From assembly GCF_004745955.1 (NCBI RefSeq), contig NZ_SRLD01000039.1:1-50717 (forward strand): DNA of 50,717 nt, in the 5' to 3' direction. Origin of the DNA: Hymenobacter elongatus. Lineage in GTDB: Bacteria > Bacteroidota > Bacteroidia > Cytophagales > Hymenobacteraceae. The stretch's first letter is position 1; each line of letters begins with the position of its first letter. Of this stretch, positions 15,684-23,506 are shown piece after piece. The position numbers and the translations under genes were made by a program. The notes under the pieces are model-generated. The model ran no database searches. It saw only the letters and a list, made by a program, of their open reading frames with translations, and had not been told where the DNA came from.

Positions 15684-16961
15684 TCAGCGCTCCAGCAGAA
15701 TTTCCGTGCCTAAAATTACCAGGTCCACCCGGCCTTGCAACGTCTGGTCGAGGAAGGGCGTGTTCTGGGATTTGGATTTCATGAACTCCCGCGTGAAGGT
15801 TGTTTCCGCTTCGGTATCGAACAAGAGGCACTCGGCTTTTTGGCCGACTTCGATGGCGGCTACCGGCAGGCCCATCAGGCGGCGCGGCTCCGCCGAATAG
15901 CGTTTCACCACCAGGTCCCACCCGAATTTTCCGGGCCGGACGAAGTAGTGATGGAGCGACACCAGCGCCGTATCCAAGCCGGTGATGCCATTGGGCGCGC
16001 TGATGAAATCCTGTGATTTTTCAAACGGCGTGTGCGGCGCATGGTCCGTGGCAATAAGGTCGAATACGCCTTCGATGAGCCCCGCCAGCAGCGCATCACA
16101 ATCCGCCTGCGTCCGCAGCGGCGGGTTCATTTTATAGTTCGTGTCGTAGTCGCCGATGTGCTCGTCGGTGAACATCAGGTGGTGCGGGGCCACTTCGGCC
16201 GTCACCTTCACATCGCCGCGGGATTTCCACCAGCGGATGGTTTCCATCCCGAGCTTGCTGGAAACGTGCTGGATGTGCACGTGCGCGCCCGCCGCGTGGG
16301 CCAGGCGGATGTCGCGGTCGATGATGATTTCCTCTGCGCAAGCCGGCGAGCCCTTGATGCCGAGCCGGTAGCTCATCACGCCTTCGTTCAGGGCGCGCGG
16401 CCCGGCCAGCTCCGGCACCTCGCAGTGGCTGGCGAAGAACATGCCGAACTCGGTGGCATACTGCATGGCCCGCAGCAGCACTGCCGGGTCGCCGGTGGTA
16501 TCTCCGTCGTCGGTCAGCATGGTCACCCCGAGGAGGCGCATCCCGTCGATTTCGGCCAGTTCCTTGCCCTCCCGGTCCTTGGTGACGCAGCCGGAGGTGT
16601 ACACCGGAATGCGGGACTTGCGTTTGGCGCTTTCCAGCACGGTTGATACCACTGCCGCCGAGTCGATGGCCGGGCGGGTGTTGGGCATCATCACCACGCC
16701 GGTCACGCCGCCGTTGATGGCCGCTTCGCTACCCGTGGTAATGGTTTCCTTGTTCTCAAAGCCCGGGGCGCGGAAATGCACGTGGGCATCAAACATGGCC
16801 GGCATCAGAATCCGGCCGCGCGCGTCGATGACACGGGCACCCTCGGGAATGGCCAAATTGTTACCAATTTGCTGAATTATTCCTTCGACAATCAGCACAT
16901 CGCCTTCGACAAGCACAGGTGAGTTTTCGGAGGCGATGCGGGTGTTTTGAAGCAGGAGCAT
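15684..16961 (-). CDS. pyrC: Dihydroorotase, class I
   Basis: 425 residues from the first ATG (MLLLQNTRIASENSPVLVEG). A cytoplasmic amidohydrolase that cyclises carbamoyl aspartate to dihydroorotate. Metal and substrate motifs: FDAHVHFRAPGFENKETI near residue 55 (HxH and Arg), MMPNTRPAID near 90, the SHCEVPEL histidine near 168, HIQHVSSKLGME near 230 and LIATDHAPHTPFEK near 300 (catalytic Asp). It lies 98 bp downstream of pyrB on the same strand, giving the two consecutive steps of UMP synthesis. The pyrD, pyrE and pyrF genes are not in this window. Confidence 0.95.
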   Translation of the reverse strand: MLLLQNTRIASENSPVLVEGDVLIVEGIIQQIGNNLAIPEGARVIDARGRILMPAMFDAHVHFRAPGFENKETITTGSEAAINGGVTGVVMMPNTRPAIDSAAVVSTVLESAKRKSRIPVYTSGCVTKDREGKELAEIDGMRLLGVTMLTDDGDTTGDPAVLLRAMQYATEFGMFFASHCEVPELAGPRALNEGVMSYRLGIKGSPACAEEIIIDRDIRLAHAAGAHVHIQHVSSKLGMETIRWWKSRGDVKVTAEVAPHHLMFTDEHIGDYDTNYKMNPPLRTQADCDALLAGLIEGVFDLIATDHAPHTPFEKSQDFISAPNGITGLDTALVSLHHYFVRPGKFGWDLVVKRYSAEPRRLMGLPVAAIEVGQKAECLLFDTEAETTFTREFMKSKSQNTPFLDQTLQGRVDLVILGTEILLER

Positions 16962-17058
16962 GGGGGGAGAAGGGCTGTAAACGGGCAAGGGGTGGAAAGG
17001 AGATTCTGACGGTTGGAGATAAAAAAATACGGGCGGAACCAGCCGCTACTGGCGGCCC

Positions 17059-18042
17059 TCAAGTCATAACCAGCGTTGAGGCAGCCCCATACCGGGTGGC
17101 ATACGCCGGTTCCGGCTTCGGCAAGTCGCCCCCCGGCGTGAGCCAGTCGAGCACAGCCATCCGCACAGCAATGCCGTTTTCAGCCTGGTTGTTGATCAGA
17201 CTGCGCTCATAGTCCATCACGGCATCACAGAGCTCCACGCCCCGGTTTACGGGGCCGGGGTGCATGATGTAGAGGCCGCGCTGGCGGATTTCCTCCAGGC
17301 GGGTGTTGGTGATGCCATAGATGCGGTGGTACTCCCGAAGGCTGGGAAAAAACTGCACGTCCTGGCGTTCCATCTGCACGCGGAGCAGGTACACGACATC
17401 AGGCGCCCACGCCATGGCTTGCTGATAGTTGGTGAAGCGGCAGATGGTAGCCGGGCCATACTTGGGCACCAACGACCCCGGCCCGAGGAAGGCAACCTCA
17501 ACGCCCAGCTTTTGCAGCAGCGTGCTGGTAGAGCGCGCCACGCGGGAGTGGAGCACATCCCCGATGATGAGGACTTTCTTGCCCCGGGGGTCGGAAAATT
17601 TTTCCTTAATGGTGAAGGCATCCAGCAGGGCCTGGGTCGGGTGCTCGTGCGCCCCGTCGCCGGCATTGATGACCGCCGCCTTGGTTTGGCGAGCAATCAG
17701 GCCGGGCAGGCCCGACCGGCTATGCCGGACGATGAGGTAGTCGGTGCGCATGGCCTGGAGCGTCTCGACCGTTTCACGCACCGACTCGCCCTTGGTGATG
17801 GAGGAGTGCGCCACGTTGAAATTCGTTACCTCGGCGGAGAGGCGTTTGGCGGCCACCTCGAAGGAAGAATGCGTGCGGGTGCTGGGCTCGTAGAATAGCA
17901 TGAGCACCGACTTGCCCTCCAGGACGGGCACCTTTTTCCCTGAGCTGGTGAGCAGCTTCTTGAAGGCAGTGGACTGGTCGAGCAAAAGCTCGATTTCCTC
18001 ACGCTGCAGGGATGCAATGTCGAGCAAATCTTTACGGGCCAT
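17059..18042 (-). CDS. pyrB: Aspartate carbamoyltransferase catalytic subunit
   Basis: 327 residues. It joins carbamoyl phosphate and aspartate, the first committed step of pyrimidine synthesis. Motifs: FYEPSTRTHSSFEVAAKRL near residue 50 (carbamoyl-phosphate site), VINAGDGAHEHPTQALLDAF near 125 and MHPGPVNRGVEL near 265. No regulatory pyrI gene is adjacent and no pyrR lies upstream, so control must come from elsewhere. A promoter, leader ORF and intrinsic terminator lie in the 226-nt leader and suggest transcriptional attenuation. It is the first gene of the minus-strand run ending with carB. Confidence 0.96.
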   Translation of the reverse strand: MARKDLLDIASLQREEIELLLDQSTAFKKLLTSSGKKVPVLEGKSVLMLFYEPSTRTHSSFEVAAKRLSAEVTNFNVAHSSITKGESVRETVETLQAMRTDYLIVRHSRSGLPGLIARQTKAAVINAGDGAHEHPTQALLDAFTIKEKFSDPRGKKVLIIGDVLHSRVARSTSTLLQKLGVEVAFLGPGSLVPKYGPATICRFTNYQQAMAWAPDVVYLLRVQMERQDVQFFPSLREYHRIYGITNTRLEEIRQRGLYIMHPGPVNRGVELCDAVMDYERSLINNQAENGIAVRMAVLDWLTPGGDLPKPEPAYATRYGAASTLVMT

Positions 18043-18247
18043 ACTGGAGGTAAGAAAAAGTGAATTGCGGGGTGGGAGCTGACGGACTCAATGGGCATAA
18101 AAAAACCGTTTCGGATTCCGAAACGGTGGCGGGGCAATACCCAGAAAAAACAACGAAAGCGTCAGAGGTAAAATCAGGAAAACTGATGGTATCGAAGACC
18201 TTTAGGTCCACCCGCGGTTCCTCATCGAGCAAGGTTCCGCGCTTCAT
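18032..18247 (-). CDS. Candidate pyrB leader ORF spanning the attenuator
   Basis: A 71-codon frame starting MKRGTLLDEEPRVDLKVFDT about 20 nt after the predicted transcription start. It runs without a stop through the U-rich tract and the terminator hairpin, where it encodes TVSESETVFL. It ends at TAA 18032-18034, 8 nt inside pyrB, so a ribosome on it would cover the terminator and could re-start at pyrB. The peptide itself has no recognisable fold and need not be functional. This mirrors E. coli pyrL, which also crosses the attenuator and ends next to pyrB. No clear ribosome binding site is seen, as is common in Bacteroidota. Translation is unproven. Confidence 0.4.
   Translation of the reverse strand: MKRGTLLDEEPRVDLKVFDTISFPDFTSDAFVVFSGYCPATVSESETVFLCPLSPSAPTPQFTFSYLQYGP
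18099..18127 (-). terminator. Intrinsic terminator in the pyrB leader (likely attenuator)
   Basis: On the minus strand CCGTTTCGG, loop AAT, CCGAAACGG is followed at once by seven T. The perfect 9-bp stem (18106-18114 and 18118-18126) sits 57 nt before the pyrB start and about 140 nt after the predicted transcription start. A U-rich segment (complement of 18143-18159) lies 16 nt upstream, where polymerase pausing could couple to UTP. Two other hairpins lie earlier in the leader: 18213-18241 with a symmetric AA/AA internal loop, and GACC-TTTA-GGTC at 18197-18208. Confidence 0.8.
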
Positions 18248-18274
18248 CAACAAATTGTTTGCTTGAAGCATGCT

Positions 18275-18304
18275 GCAAAGCTACGGTATTGTTACGTTCG
18301 GCAA
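18275..18304 (-). promoter_or_regulatory. Bacteroidota-type promoter for the pyrB operon
   Basis: On the minus strand TTG (complement of 18302-18304), an 18-bp spacer, then TAGCTTTGC (complement of 18275-18283). This matches the TTG-N17-23-TANNTTTGC consensus exactly. Transcription would begin near 18268 and leave a leader of about 226 nt before pyrB. Confidence 0.65.
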
Positions 18305-18511
18305 CATACCGGCGACGTTATTTTTTTCGCGCCGCCTTCCTCAACTTGTCCTGTTATCCTGTCTGGCTAAGTGCTGTACTTTTTCTGCGGTATACCCCCC
18401 ACCCGTGTTTCGGCAATCCGGCGGCGGCCGGGCAGATCTGCGCGGTCCTCCGGGTTATTCCACCTAGCAGGGTACTTAATCTGTTGGGGACGGGTCATTC
18501 TGTCGTATGTT

Positions 18512-18668
18512 TCCCCCCTGGCCCCCTCTCCGGGCGGAGAGGGGGGACTAGCTGCCAGATCTCAGCACTGGTTATCAGAGGAAAAGCGAGGCAGTGAAAA
18601 GACGCTGGAGCTACTTTTTTAGCGCTGGTTCCTCCTCTTCTTTTTCGCAGAGGGGGCCGGGGGGTGAG
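18512..18668. repeat. Convergent GC-rich hairpin pair
   Basis: The left copy, 18512-18547, is CCCCCCTGGCCCCCTCTCCG plus its stem partner. The right copy, 18631-18668, is inverted and degenerate (CCTCCTCTTCTTTTTCGCAG then AGGGGGCCGGGGGG). The spacer is about 83 bp. The right copy is translated as the C-terminus of argD. Confidence 0.7.
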
Positions 18669-19786
18669 ACGAGCCGGTACAGCGCCCCCAAAAACCGGTC
18701 AACCTCCGCCTTCGTGATATTCAGCGGCGGCAGTAGCCGCAGCACCGTGGGGTCCGAGGCGTTGCCCACGAAAATGTGGTGGTCGGTGAGCAGCTTGTCG
18801 CGGATTTCCTTGATGGGGAAGTCGTATTTGATGCCAACCATCAGGCCCCGGCCGCGAATTTCTGCGGCCCCGGCGTGGGCCAGCAGCTCCGTGCGCAGGT
18901 AGCCACCGAGCTCGGTGGCGTGGGCCAGCAGGTTTTCGTCTTCGACTACTTCGAGCACGGCCAGGGCGGCGGCGCAGGCCAGGTGGTTGCCGCCGAAAGT
19001 GGTGCCCAGCAGGCCGTAGGAGGCTTGTAGGCGGGGCGAAATCAGGATGCCGCCGATGGGGAAGCCGTTGCCCATGCCCTTGGCCACAGAAATGATATCG
19101 GGCCGGATGCCGGTGTGCTGGTGGGCGAAAAACTTGCCGCTGCGGCCGTAGCCGCTCTGCACCTCATCGGCAATCAGCAGCACATCATTAGCCCAGCAGA
19201 ACAGCGCCAGGTGACGCATAAACTCGTCGGAAGGCATAATGATACCGCCCACGCCCTGAATCGGCTCCACGATAACGGCGCATACGTCGCCGCCGTGCAG
19301 GACGGCCAGCACCGCCTCCAGGTCGTACTCCACGAAAGTCACGGCGTGGCCCGCGTTGAAGGGCGCCACGATTTTCGGGTTGTCGGTAGCCGCTACTGCG
19401 CCCGAGGTGCGGCCGTGAAACGCGCCTTTGAACGCCACCACGCGGGTTTTACCGGTGTGGAAGGAGGCCAGCTTCAGCGCATTCTCGTTGGCCTCGGCCC
19501 CCGAGTTGCACAGAAACAGCGCGTAATCCTCGTAGCCCGATACCTGGCCCAGCTTGTGCGCCAGCTCCGTCTGAATCGGAATCTGCACCGAGTTGGAGTA
19601 GAAGCCGATGTTTTGCAGCTGCTCCGTCAGGCGCTGCACGTAGTGCGGGTGGCTGTGGCCGATGGAAATCACGGCGTGGCCGCCGTAGAAATCCAGGTAC
19701 TCCTGGCCCTTATCGTCCCAAAGTTTCGCGCCGAGTGCGCGCACGGGCGTGATGTTGACGAGTGGGTAAACGTTGAAAAGCTCCAT
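18611..19786 (-). CDS. argD: N-acetylornithine aminotransferase
   Basis: A 391-residue class III PLP aminotransferase. Motifs: NSGAEANENALKLASFHTGK near 93, AFHGRT near 122, LLIADEVQSGYGRSGKFFAH near 205 (cofactor Asp) and ISVAKGMGNGFPIGG near 235 (PLP lysine), then TTFGGNHLACAAALAVL. It transaminates N-acylglutamate semialdehyde with glutamate in the fourth arginine step. The true family C-terminus ends near GALYRLV. The last ~18 residues (SPPGPLCEKEEEEPALKK) come from the GC-rich hairpin repeat. It is third in the GNAT-argG-argC-argD order. Confidence 0.95.
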   Translation of the reverse strand: MELFNVYPLVNITPVRALGAKLWDDKGQEYLDFYGGHAVISIGHSHPHYVQRLTEQLQNIGFYSNSVQIPIQTELAHKLGQVSGYEDYALFLCNSGAEANENALKLASFHTGKTRVVAFKGAFHGRTSGAVAATDNPKIVAPFNAGHAVTFVEYDLEAVLAVLHGGDVCAVIVEPIQGVGGIIMPSDEFMRHLALFCWANDVLLIADEVQSGYGRSGKFFAHQHTGIRPDIISVAKGMGNGFPIGGILISPRLQASYGLLGTTFGGNHLACAAALAVLEVVEDENLLAHATELGGYLRTELLAHAGAAEIRGRGLMVGIKYDFPIKEIRDKLLTDHHIFVGNASDPTVLRLLPPLNITKAEVDRFLGALYRLVSPPGPLCEKEEEEPALKK

Positions 19787-19828
19787 GTGAAATAGAGATT
19801 AGATGTTAGAGCTTAGAACTCGGGAAAA

Positions 19829-19942
19829 GAACGTCATTCCGAGCGCAGCCGAGGAATCTCGCGTGCTGATGTTGCAATGGTAACCCGGACGTCAGCACGC
19901 GAGGTTCCTCGACTTCGCTGCGCTGCGCTCGGAATGACGTTC
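19829..19942. repeat. Palindromic repeat, GAACGTCATTCCGAGC arms
   Basis: A related palindrome with arms GAACGTCATTCCGAGCGCAG and GAGGAATCTCGCGTGCTGA-type inner sequence. The right arm has about 10 extra bases (GCTGCGCTGCGCTC). The loop is about 28 bp (TGTTGCAATGGTAACCCGGACG). It lies between argC and argD. Confidence 0.85.
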
Positions 19943-19950
19943 TAATGGGT

Positions 19951-20985
19951 CTAGAACAACCCAGCTTTCAAATTCAACCCCGTCGTTTCCGGCAAGCCAA
20001 ACAACAGATTCATATTCTGCACCGCCTGGCCCGATGCGCCTTTCACCAGATTATCAATTACCGAGGTAATTAATAATTGCTTGCCCTGTTTCTGCACGTG
20101 CAGCAGGCATTTGTTGGTACTCACCACCTGCTTCAAATGAATTTTCTGGTCCGAAACCGTGGTGAATGGCGCGGCGGCGTAGAAATTCCGGTACAGCTCC
20201 CGCGCCTCGTCCTGCGTCAAATCCGAGGGCGTGTAGACGCTGGCGAAAATACCCCGCGCGAAATTGCCGCGGTAGGGAATGAAGTGAATTTCCGCCGCGG
20301 ATTGCGGCTGTAGCTGCGCCAGACTCTCGCCGATTTCGCCGAGGTGCTGATGCGTGAAGGGCTTGTAGATGGACACATTGTTGGTGCGCCACGAGAAATG
20401 CACCGTTTCCGACAAGCTCTGGCCCGCGCCGGTCGAGCCGGTGATGGCCGACACGTGGATGTCGTCGGTAAGCTTGCCGGCCTGCGCCAGCGGCAGCAGC
20501 GCCAGCTGAATGGCCGTGGCAAAGCAGCCGGGATTGGCAATGCTCTGGGCCTGCCGGATGCGGCTTTTGTTCAGCTCCGGCAGGCCGTAGATGAACTCAC
20601 GGCCTTCAAACTCAGCATCGGCCGTCAGGCGGAAATCGTTGCTCAGGTCGATGATGTGCGTGGTTTCGGGCAGGGCGTTTTTGTGCAGCCAGGCTTTGGA
20701 ATTGCCGTGGCCCAGGCATAGAAACACCACGTCCTCGTCGCCGGCCAGCTCCGAAGCAAACACCAAGTCGGTTTCGCCCACCAAGTCGTCGTGCACCTGG
20801 TGCACCGGGTTACCTGCGTTGGAAGAGCTGACGATGCCACCCAGCTCCACGAACTCGTGATGCAGCAGAATGCGAATCAGCTCGCCGGCCGTGTAGCCCG
20901 CGCCGCCGACGATGCCGGCTTTAACCCCTCCCCCGGCCCCTCCCCAAAAGGGAGGGGTACCAGACGTATCTACGTTTGCAGCCAT
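19951..20985 (-). CDS. argC: N-acetyl-gamma-glutamyl-phosphate reductase
   Basis: 344 residues. It reduces N-acylglutamyl phosphate with NADPH. The Rossmann start is VKAGIVGGAGYTAGELIRIL at residue 22. The catalytic Cys is in SIANPGCFATAIQLALLPL near residue 160, and the GHGNSKAWLHKN and HQHLGEIGESL motifs are present. Residues 8-21 (SGTPPFWGGAGGGV) are encoded by a GC-rich hairpin repeat, so the ancestral start was probably at or near Val22. GTG there or ATG 20985 could both work. The gene lies 15 bp downstream of argG, with the repeat pair filling the junction. Confidence 0.95.
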   Translation of the reverse strand: MAANVDTSGTPPFWGGAGGGVKAGIVGGAGYTAGELIRILLHHEFVELGGIVSSSNAGNPVHQVHDDLVGETDLVFASELAGDEDVVFLCLGHGNSKAWLHKNALPETTHIIDLSNDFRLTADAEFEGREFIYGLPELNKSRIRQAQSIANPGCFATAIQLALLPLAQAGKLTDDIHVSAITGSTGAGQSLSETVHFSWRTNNVSIYKPFTHQHLGEIGESLAQLQPQSAAEIHFIPYRGNFARGIFASVYTPSDLTQDEARELYRNFYAAAPFTTVSDQKIHLKQVVSTNKCLLHVQKQGKQLLITSVIDNLVKGASGQAVQNMNLLFGLPETTGLNLKAGLF

Positions 20986-21038
20986 ACTTGAGAAGGTATA
21001 TTAAGCCCCTCCCTTTTGGGGAGGGGTTGGGGAGGGGT
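20925..21038. repeat. Convergent GC-rich hairpin pair at the argG-argC junction
   Basis: The left copy is 20925-20957 (CCCCTCCCCCGGCCCCTCCC, AAAAGGGAGGGG). The right copy, 21006-21038, is inverted (CCCCTCCCTTTTGGGGAGGG GTTGGGG). The spacer of 48 bp holds the argC start codon. The left copy is coding for ArgC, the right copy for the ArgG tail. Confidence 0.75.
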
Positions 21039-22212
21039 TAAACGAAGAATGAATGCGCAGCTGGTTGCTGAAAATCTTGATGAAACCCTTGGCGTCGCGG
21101 CCGTCCCAGGCGTCGTTTTCCTCGCCGTAGGTAGCCACTTTGGAGCGCATCATGTCATACGGCGACTCGATGCCTTGCAATTCAAATTGATACGGCTTCA
21201 GCGTCACGAACACCTTGCCCGACACCCGCTCCTGCGACGACGTCAGAAACGCCTCGAAGTCGCGCATCACTGGGTCGAGGTACTGGGCCTCGTGCAGCAG
21301 CGTGCCGTACCAGTTGGCGATGTAGTCCTTGTGCAGCAGCTGCCACCGGCTAGAGGTGTGTTTTTCCAGCAGGTGGTGGGCCTTGAGCAGAATCAGCGGG
21401 GCGGGCGCCTCGAAGCCCACGCGGCCCTTAATGCCCAGAATCGTGTCGCCTACATGCGTGTCGCGGCCAATAGCGTACTGGCCGGCCAGCTCGTTCAGCG
21501 CCTGAATCAGCGCCACCGGGTCCATCGATTGGCCATTGAGCGCCACTGGCTCGCCCTGCTCGAAGGTGATTTCGATAGTTGTCGGCTCGGTGGTGCTGAG
21601 CTGCGTCGGGTACGCCGATTCGGGCAAGGCTTTATCCGAAGTCAACGTTTCGACGCCGCCCACGCTGGTGCCCCAGATGCCCTTGTTGATGGAATATTTG
21701 GCCTTTTCCCAGCTCATCTCGAAGCCGTGCTGGTTGAGAAAGTCGATTTCGGCCTGGCGGCTCAGTTTCAAATCACGAATCGGCGTGATGATTTCGGTAT
21801 CGGGCGAAATCACCGAGAAAGCCACGTCGAAACGTACCTGGTCGTTGCCGGCGCCAGTGCTGCCGTGGGCAATGTAGTCGGCCTTGTGCTCCCGGGCATA
21901 CTCGGCCAGGGCCAGGCTCTGGAACATGCGCTCGGCGCTGACACTCAGCGGGTAGGTGTCGTTCTTGAGCACATTGCCGAAAATGAGGTAGCGCAGGCAG
22001 TCCTGGTAAAAGCGCTGCGTCACGTCGATTACCTCGTGCTTCGAGGAGCCCAGCTCGTAGGCCCGCTTCTCGATGGCGGCCAACTCCTCCTCGGAAAAGC
22101 CGCCGGAGTTGACGATGACCGTGTGCACTTCCAGACCCAGCTCCCGGGTCAGGTACACCACGCAGTAGGACGTATCCAGACCGCCGCTGTAAGCTAAAAC
22201 TACCTTTTTCAT
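21001..22212 (-). CDS. argG: Argininosuccinate synthase
   Basis: 403 residues. It couples citrulline and aspartate with ATP. The PP-loop KKVVLAYSGGLDTSYCVVYL opens the protein. AHGSTGAGNDQVRFDVAF near residue 115 and NKGIWGTSVGGVETL near 172 are the citrulline/aspartate region. The family-conserved sequence ends near RIHS. The last residues (SFNPSPTPPQKGGA) are read from the GC-rich repeat. ATG 22210-22212 is the natural start. It precedes argC, separated only by the repeat pair, and follows the GNAT gene after a chimeric palindrome. Confidence 0.97.
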   Translation of the reverse strand: MKKVVLAYSGGLDTSYCVVYLTRELGLEVHTVIVNSGGFSEEELAAIEKRAYELGSSKHEVIDVTQRFYQDCLRYLIFGNVLKNDTYPLSVSAERMFQSLALAEYAREHKADYIAHGSTGAGNDQVRFDVAFSVISPDTEIITPIRDLKLSRQAEIDFLNQHGFEMSWEKAKYSINKGIWGTSVGGVETLTSDKALPESAYPTQLSTTEPTTIEITFEQGEPVALNGQSMDPVALIQALNELAGQYAIGRDTHVGDTILGIKGRVGFEAPAPLILLKAHHLLEKHTSSRWQLLHKDYIANWYGTLLHEAQYLDPVMRDFEAFLTSSQERVSGKVFVTLKPYQFELQGIESPYDMMRSKVATYGEENDAWDGRDAKGFIKIFSNQLRIHSSFNPSPTPPQKGGA

Positions 22213-22230
22213 GGGTTGAGGATAATATTA

Positions 22231-22329
22231 GAACGTCATTCCGAGCGAAGCCGAGGAATCTCGCGTGCTGAGGTTGCAATGGTAATCCGGACGTCAGCAC
22301 GCGAGATGCTTCGACAAGCTCAGCATGAC
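22231..22329. repeat. Chimeric palindrome with two different arm types
   Basis: The left arm is the CATTCCGAGCGAAGCCGAGG type (as at 19829). The right arm is GCGAGATGCTTCGACAAGCT CAGCATGAC (as at 13644). The centres (CGCGTGCTGA...TCAGCACGCG) still pair, but the outer halves do not fully match, which indicates recombination or gene conversion between two subfamilies. It is between argG and the GNAT gene. Confidence 0.85.
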
Positions 22330-22343
22330 CAATGCTTTTGCCT

Positions 22344-22913
22344 TTACCGTTCCTGGCTTAGGATTTCAATGGTGTGCTGGCTGAACTGGTCTTCGAGCTT
22401 GTCGTAGACCATGCCGGTGCAGAGGCACATTTTGCGCTGGTTTTCCTGCAGAATCGGGTAGTTTTTGCAGCCCGCGCAGCCCTTCCAGAAATCGTCGCTT
22501 TGGGTGAGCTCGGTGAAAGTGACGGGCCGGTAGCCCAGCTCGCTGTTGATCTTCATCACCGGCCCGCTGGTGGTGATACCGAAGATTTTGGCCGCCGGAT
22601 ACTTGGTGCGCGAGAGCTCAAACACGCGGTGCTTGATGGCGCGGCCCAGGCCTTCCTGGCGTAGCTCGGTGTTCACAATCAGCCCCGAATTGACGACGAA
22701 CTTATTGTCCTCAAAGGTTTCGATGTAGCAGAAGCCCGCCAGCTGATCGGCCACGAAGGCAATGACAGCATCGCCGCGCTCCATCTTCTTCTTCAAGTAG
22801 TTAGGATCACGCTTGGCAATACCGACGCCCCGTACTCGGGCCGATTCGGCGTACCACTGGCACAGGGTGTCCACGTGCTGCGCATCGGCAGCCTGGGCGA
22901 CTCGTAAAATCAT
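22344..22913 (-). CDS. GNAT N-acetyltransferase, probable N-acetylglutamate synthase
   Basis: 189 residues from MILRVAQAADAQHVDTLCQW. A longer frame begins upstream but its extra 27 residues look like noise. GNAT fold: the N-terminal beta-alpha unit, GLIVNTELRQEGLGRAIKHR near residue 80 as the acetyl-CoA loop (here QEGLGRA), and FGITTSGPVMKINSELGYRP. The C-terminal part carries a cysteine cluster, CAGCKNYPILQENQRKMCLC, which may bind metal. It is the first gene of the argG-argC-argD run and the only candidate for the first arginine step. This class of GNAT next to argG is common in Bacteroidota. The assignment as N-acetylglutamate synthase rests on context. Confidence 0.75.
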   Translation of the reverse strand: MILRVAQAADAQHVDTLCQWYAESARVRGVGIAKRDPNYLKKKMERGDAVIAFVADQLAGFCYIETFEDNKFVVNSGLIVNTELRQEGLGRAIKHRVFELSRTKYPAAKIFGITTSGPVMKINSELGYRPVTFTELTQSDDFWKGCAGCKNYPILQENQRKMCLCTGMVYDKLEDQFSQHTIEILSQER

Positions 22914-23506
22914 GGTCAAAGCTCGGTTGGCTGCCTTAGCGTGTGGCAGCAGACTCGGAAAGACGAAAGCAGGGGAAGCGCAGCAGCGCGGCAACCGGCG
23001 CGAGTGCCGGTTTTGGGGAGGGAAACCCAGAAAAAAGCGGGCTTGGCGGATCAGGCCGGGGAGCGGGGCATTCCGGCACCGGGCCGGAAAAAGTCACACG
23101 AAGGAATTACACTCGGACTTGGGTCAGTTATTCGTACAAGTTCTCTTCAGTGGGGCCGTAGTAGCTAACGGCCCCGCGCCGGGTTATCGAAAGAACCGGC
23201 GAAGTATTGCAGCCAGCACCTAAGCTGGCATTATTCGCACGACCAGGACCGGTCGTCGCAAAAGCGCAATAGAGGAGAGACGAATCATGACGGGTGCCGC
23301 AGGGGCGGCGTGGGAGTGTTTCGCGCTTTAAATCGTTTAAACCGCTAAATCGTTGCAAAACTAGATGTTTTTTTTCGGAAACTTTGCCGCTCCGCCACGA
23401 AAAAAGGTTGGCCGCGCACCAGTGCCCGACCATGCATTACACCAGCTAAGCCGGCATTCCGACGTTTCCGGGGCCGTACTGCCTCATTTCTCCTTCCCCT
23501 ATCCGC
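22914..23506. other. Intergenic region between the divergent arginine operons
   Basis: About 590 bp without a gene. It holds the upstream regions of the GNAT-argG operon (minus) and the argB operon (plus). A hairpin AACCGGC-GCGAGT-GCCGGTT with a short T-run lies near 23000. I see no sequence that clearly matches an ArgR box. Confidence 0.6.
23353..23387 (+). promoter_or_regulatory. Candidate promoter of argB-argE-argH
   Basis: TTG at 23353-23355, a 23-bp spacer, then AAACTTTGC at 23379-23387. It fits TTG-N17-23-TANNTTTGC with one mismatch (A for the first T). It lies about 120 bp before argB. Confidence 0.4.

Noticed and set aside
18197..18241. A PyrR-binding element in the pyrB leader
   Set aside because: The two hairpins do not show a PyrR-binding loop consensus that I can recognise, and no pyrR is adjacent. 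The attenuation idea was based on the leader ORF and terminator instead.
22980..23020. A hairpin AACCGGC-GCGAGT-GCCGGTT as terminator
   Set aside because: It lacks a proper T-tract (TTTTGG only) and lies upstream of the genes on both sides, so a terminator role is not supported.
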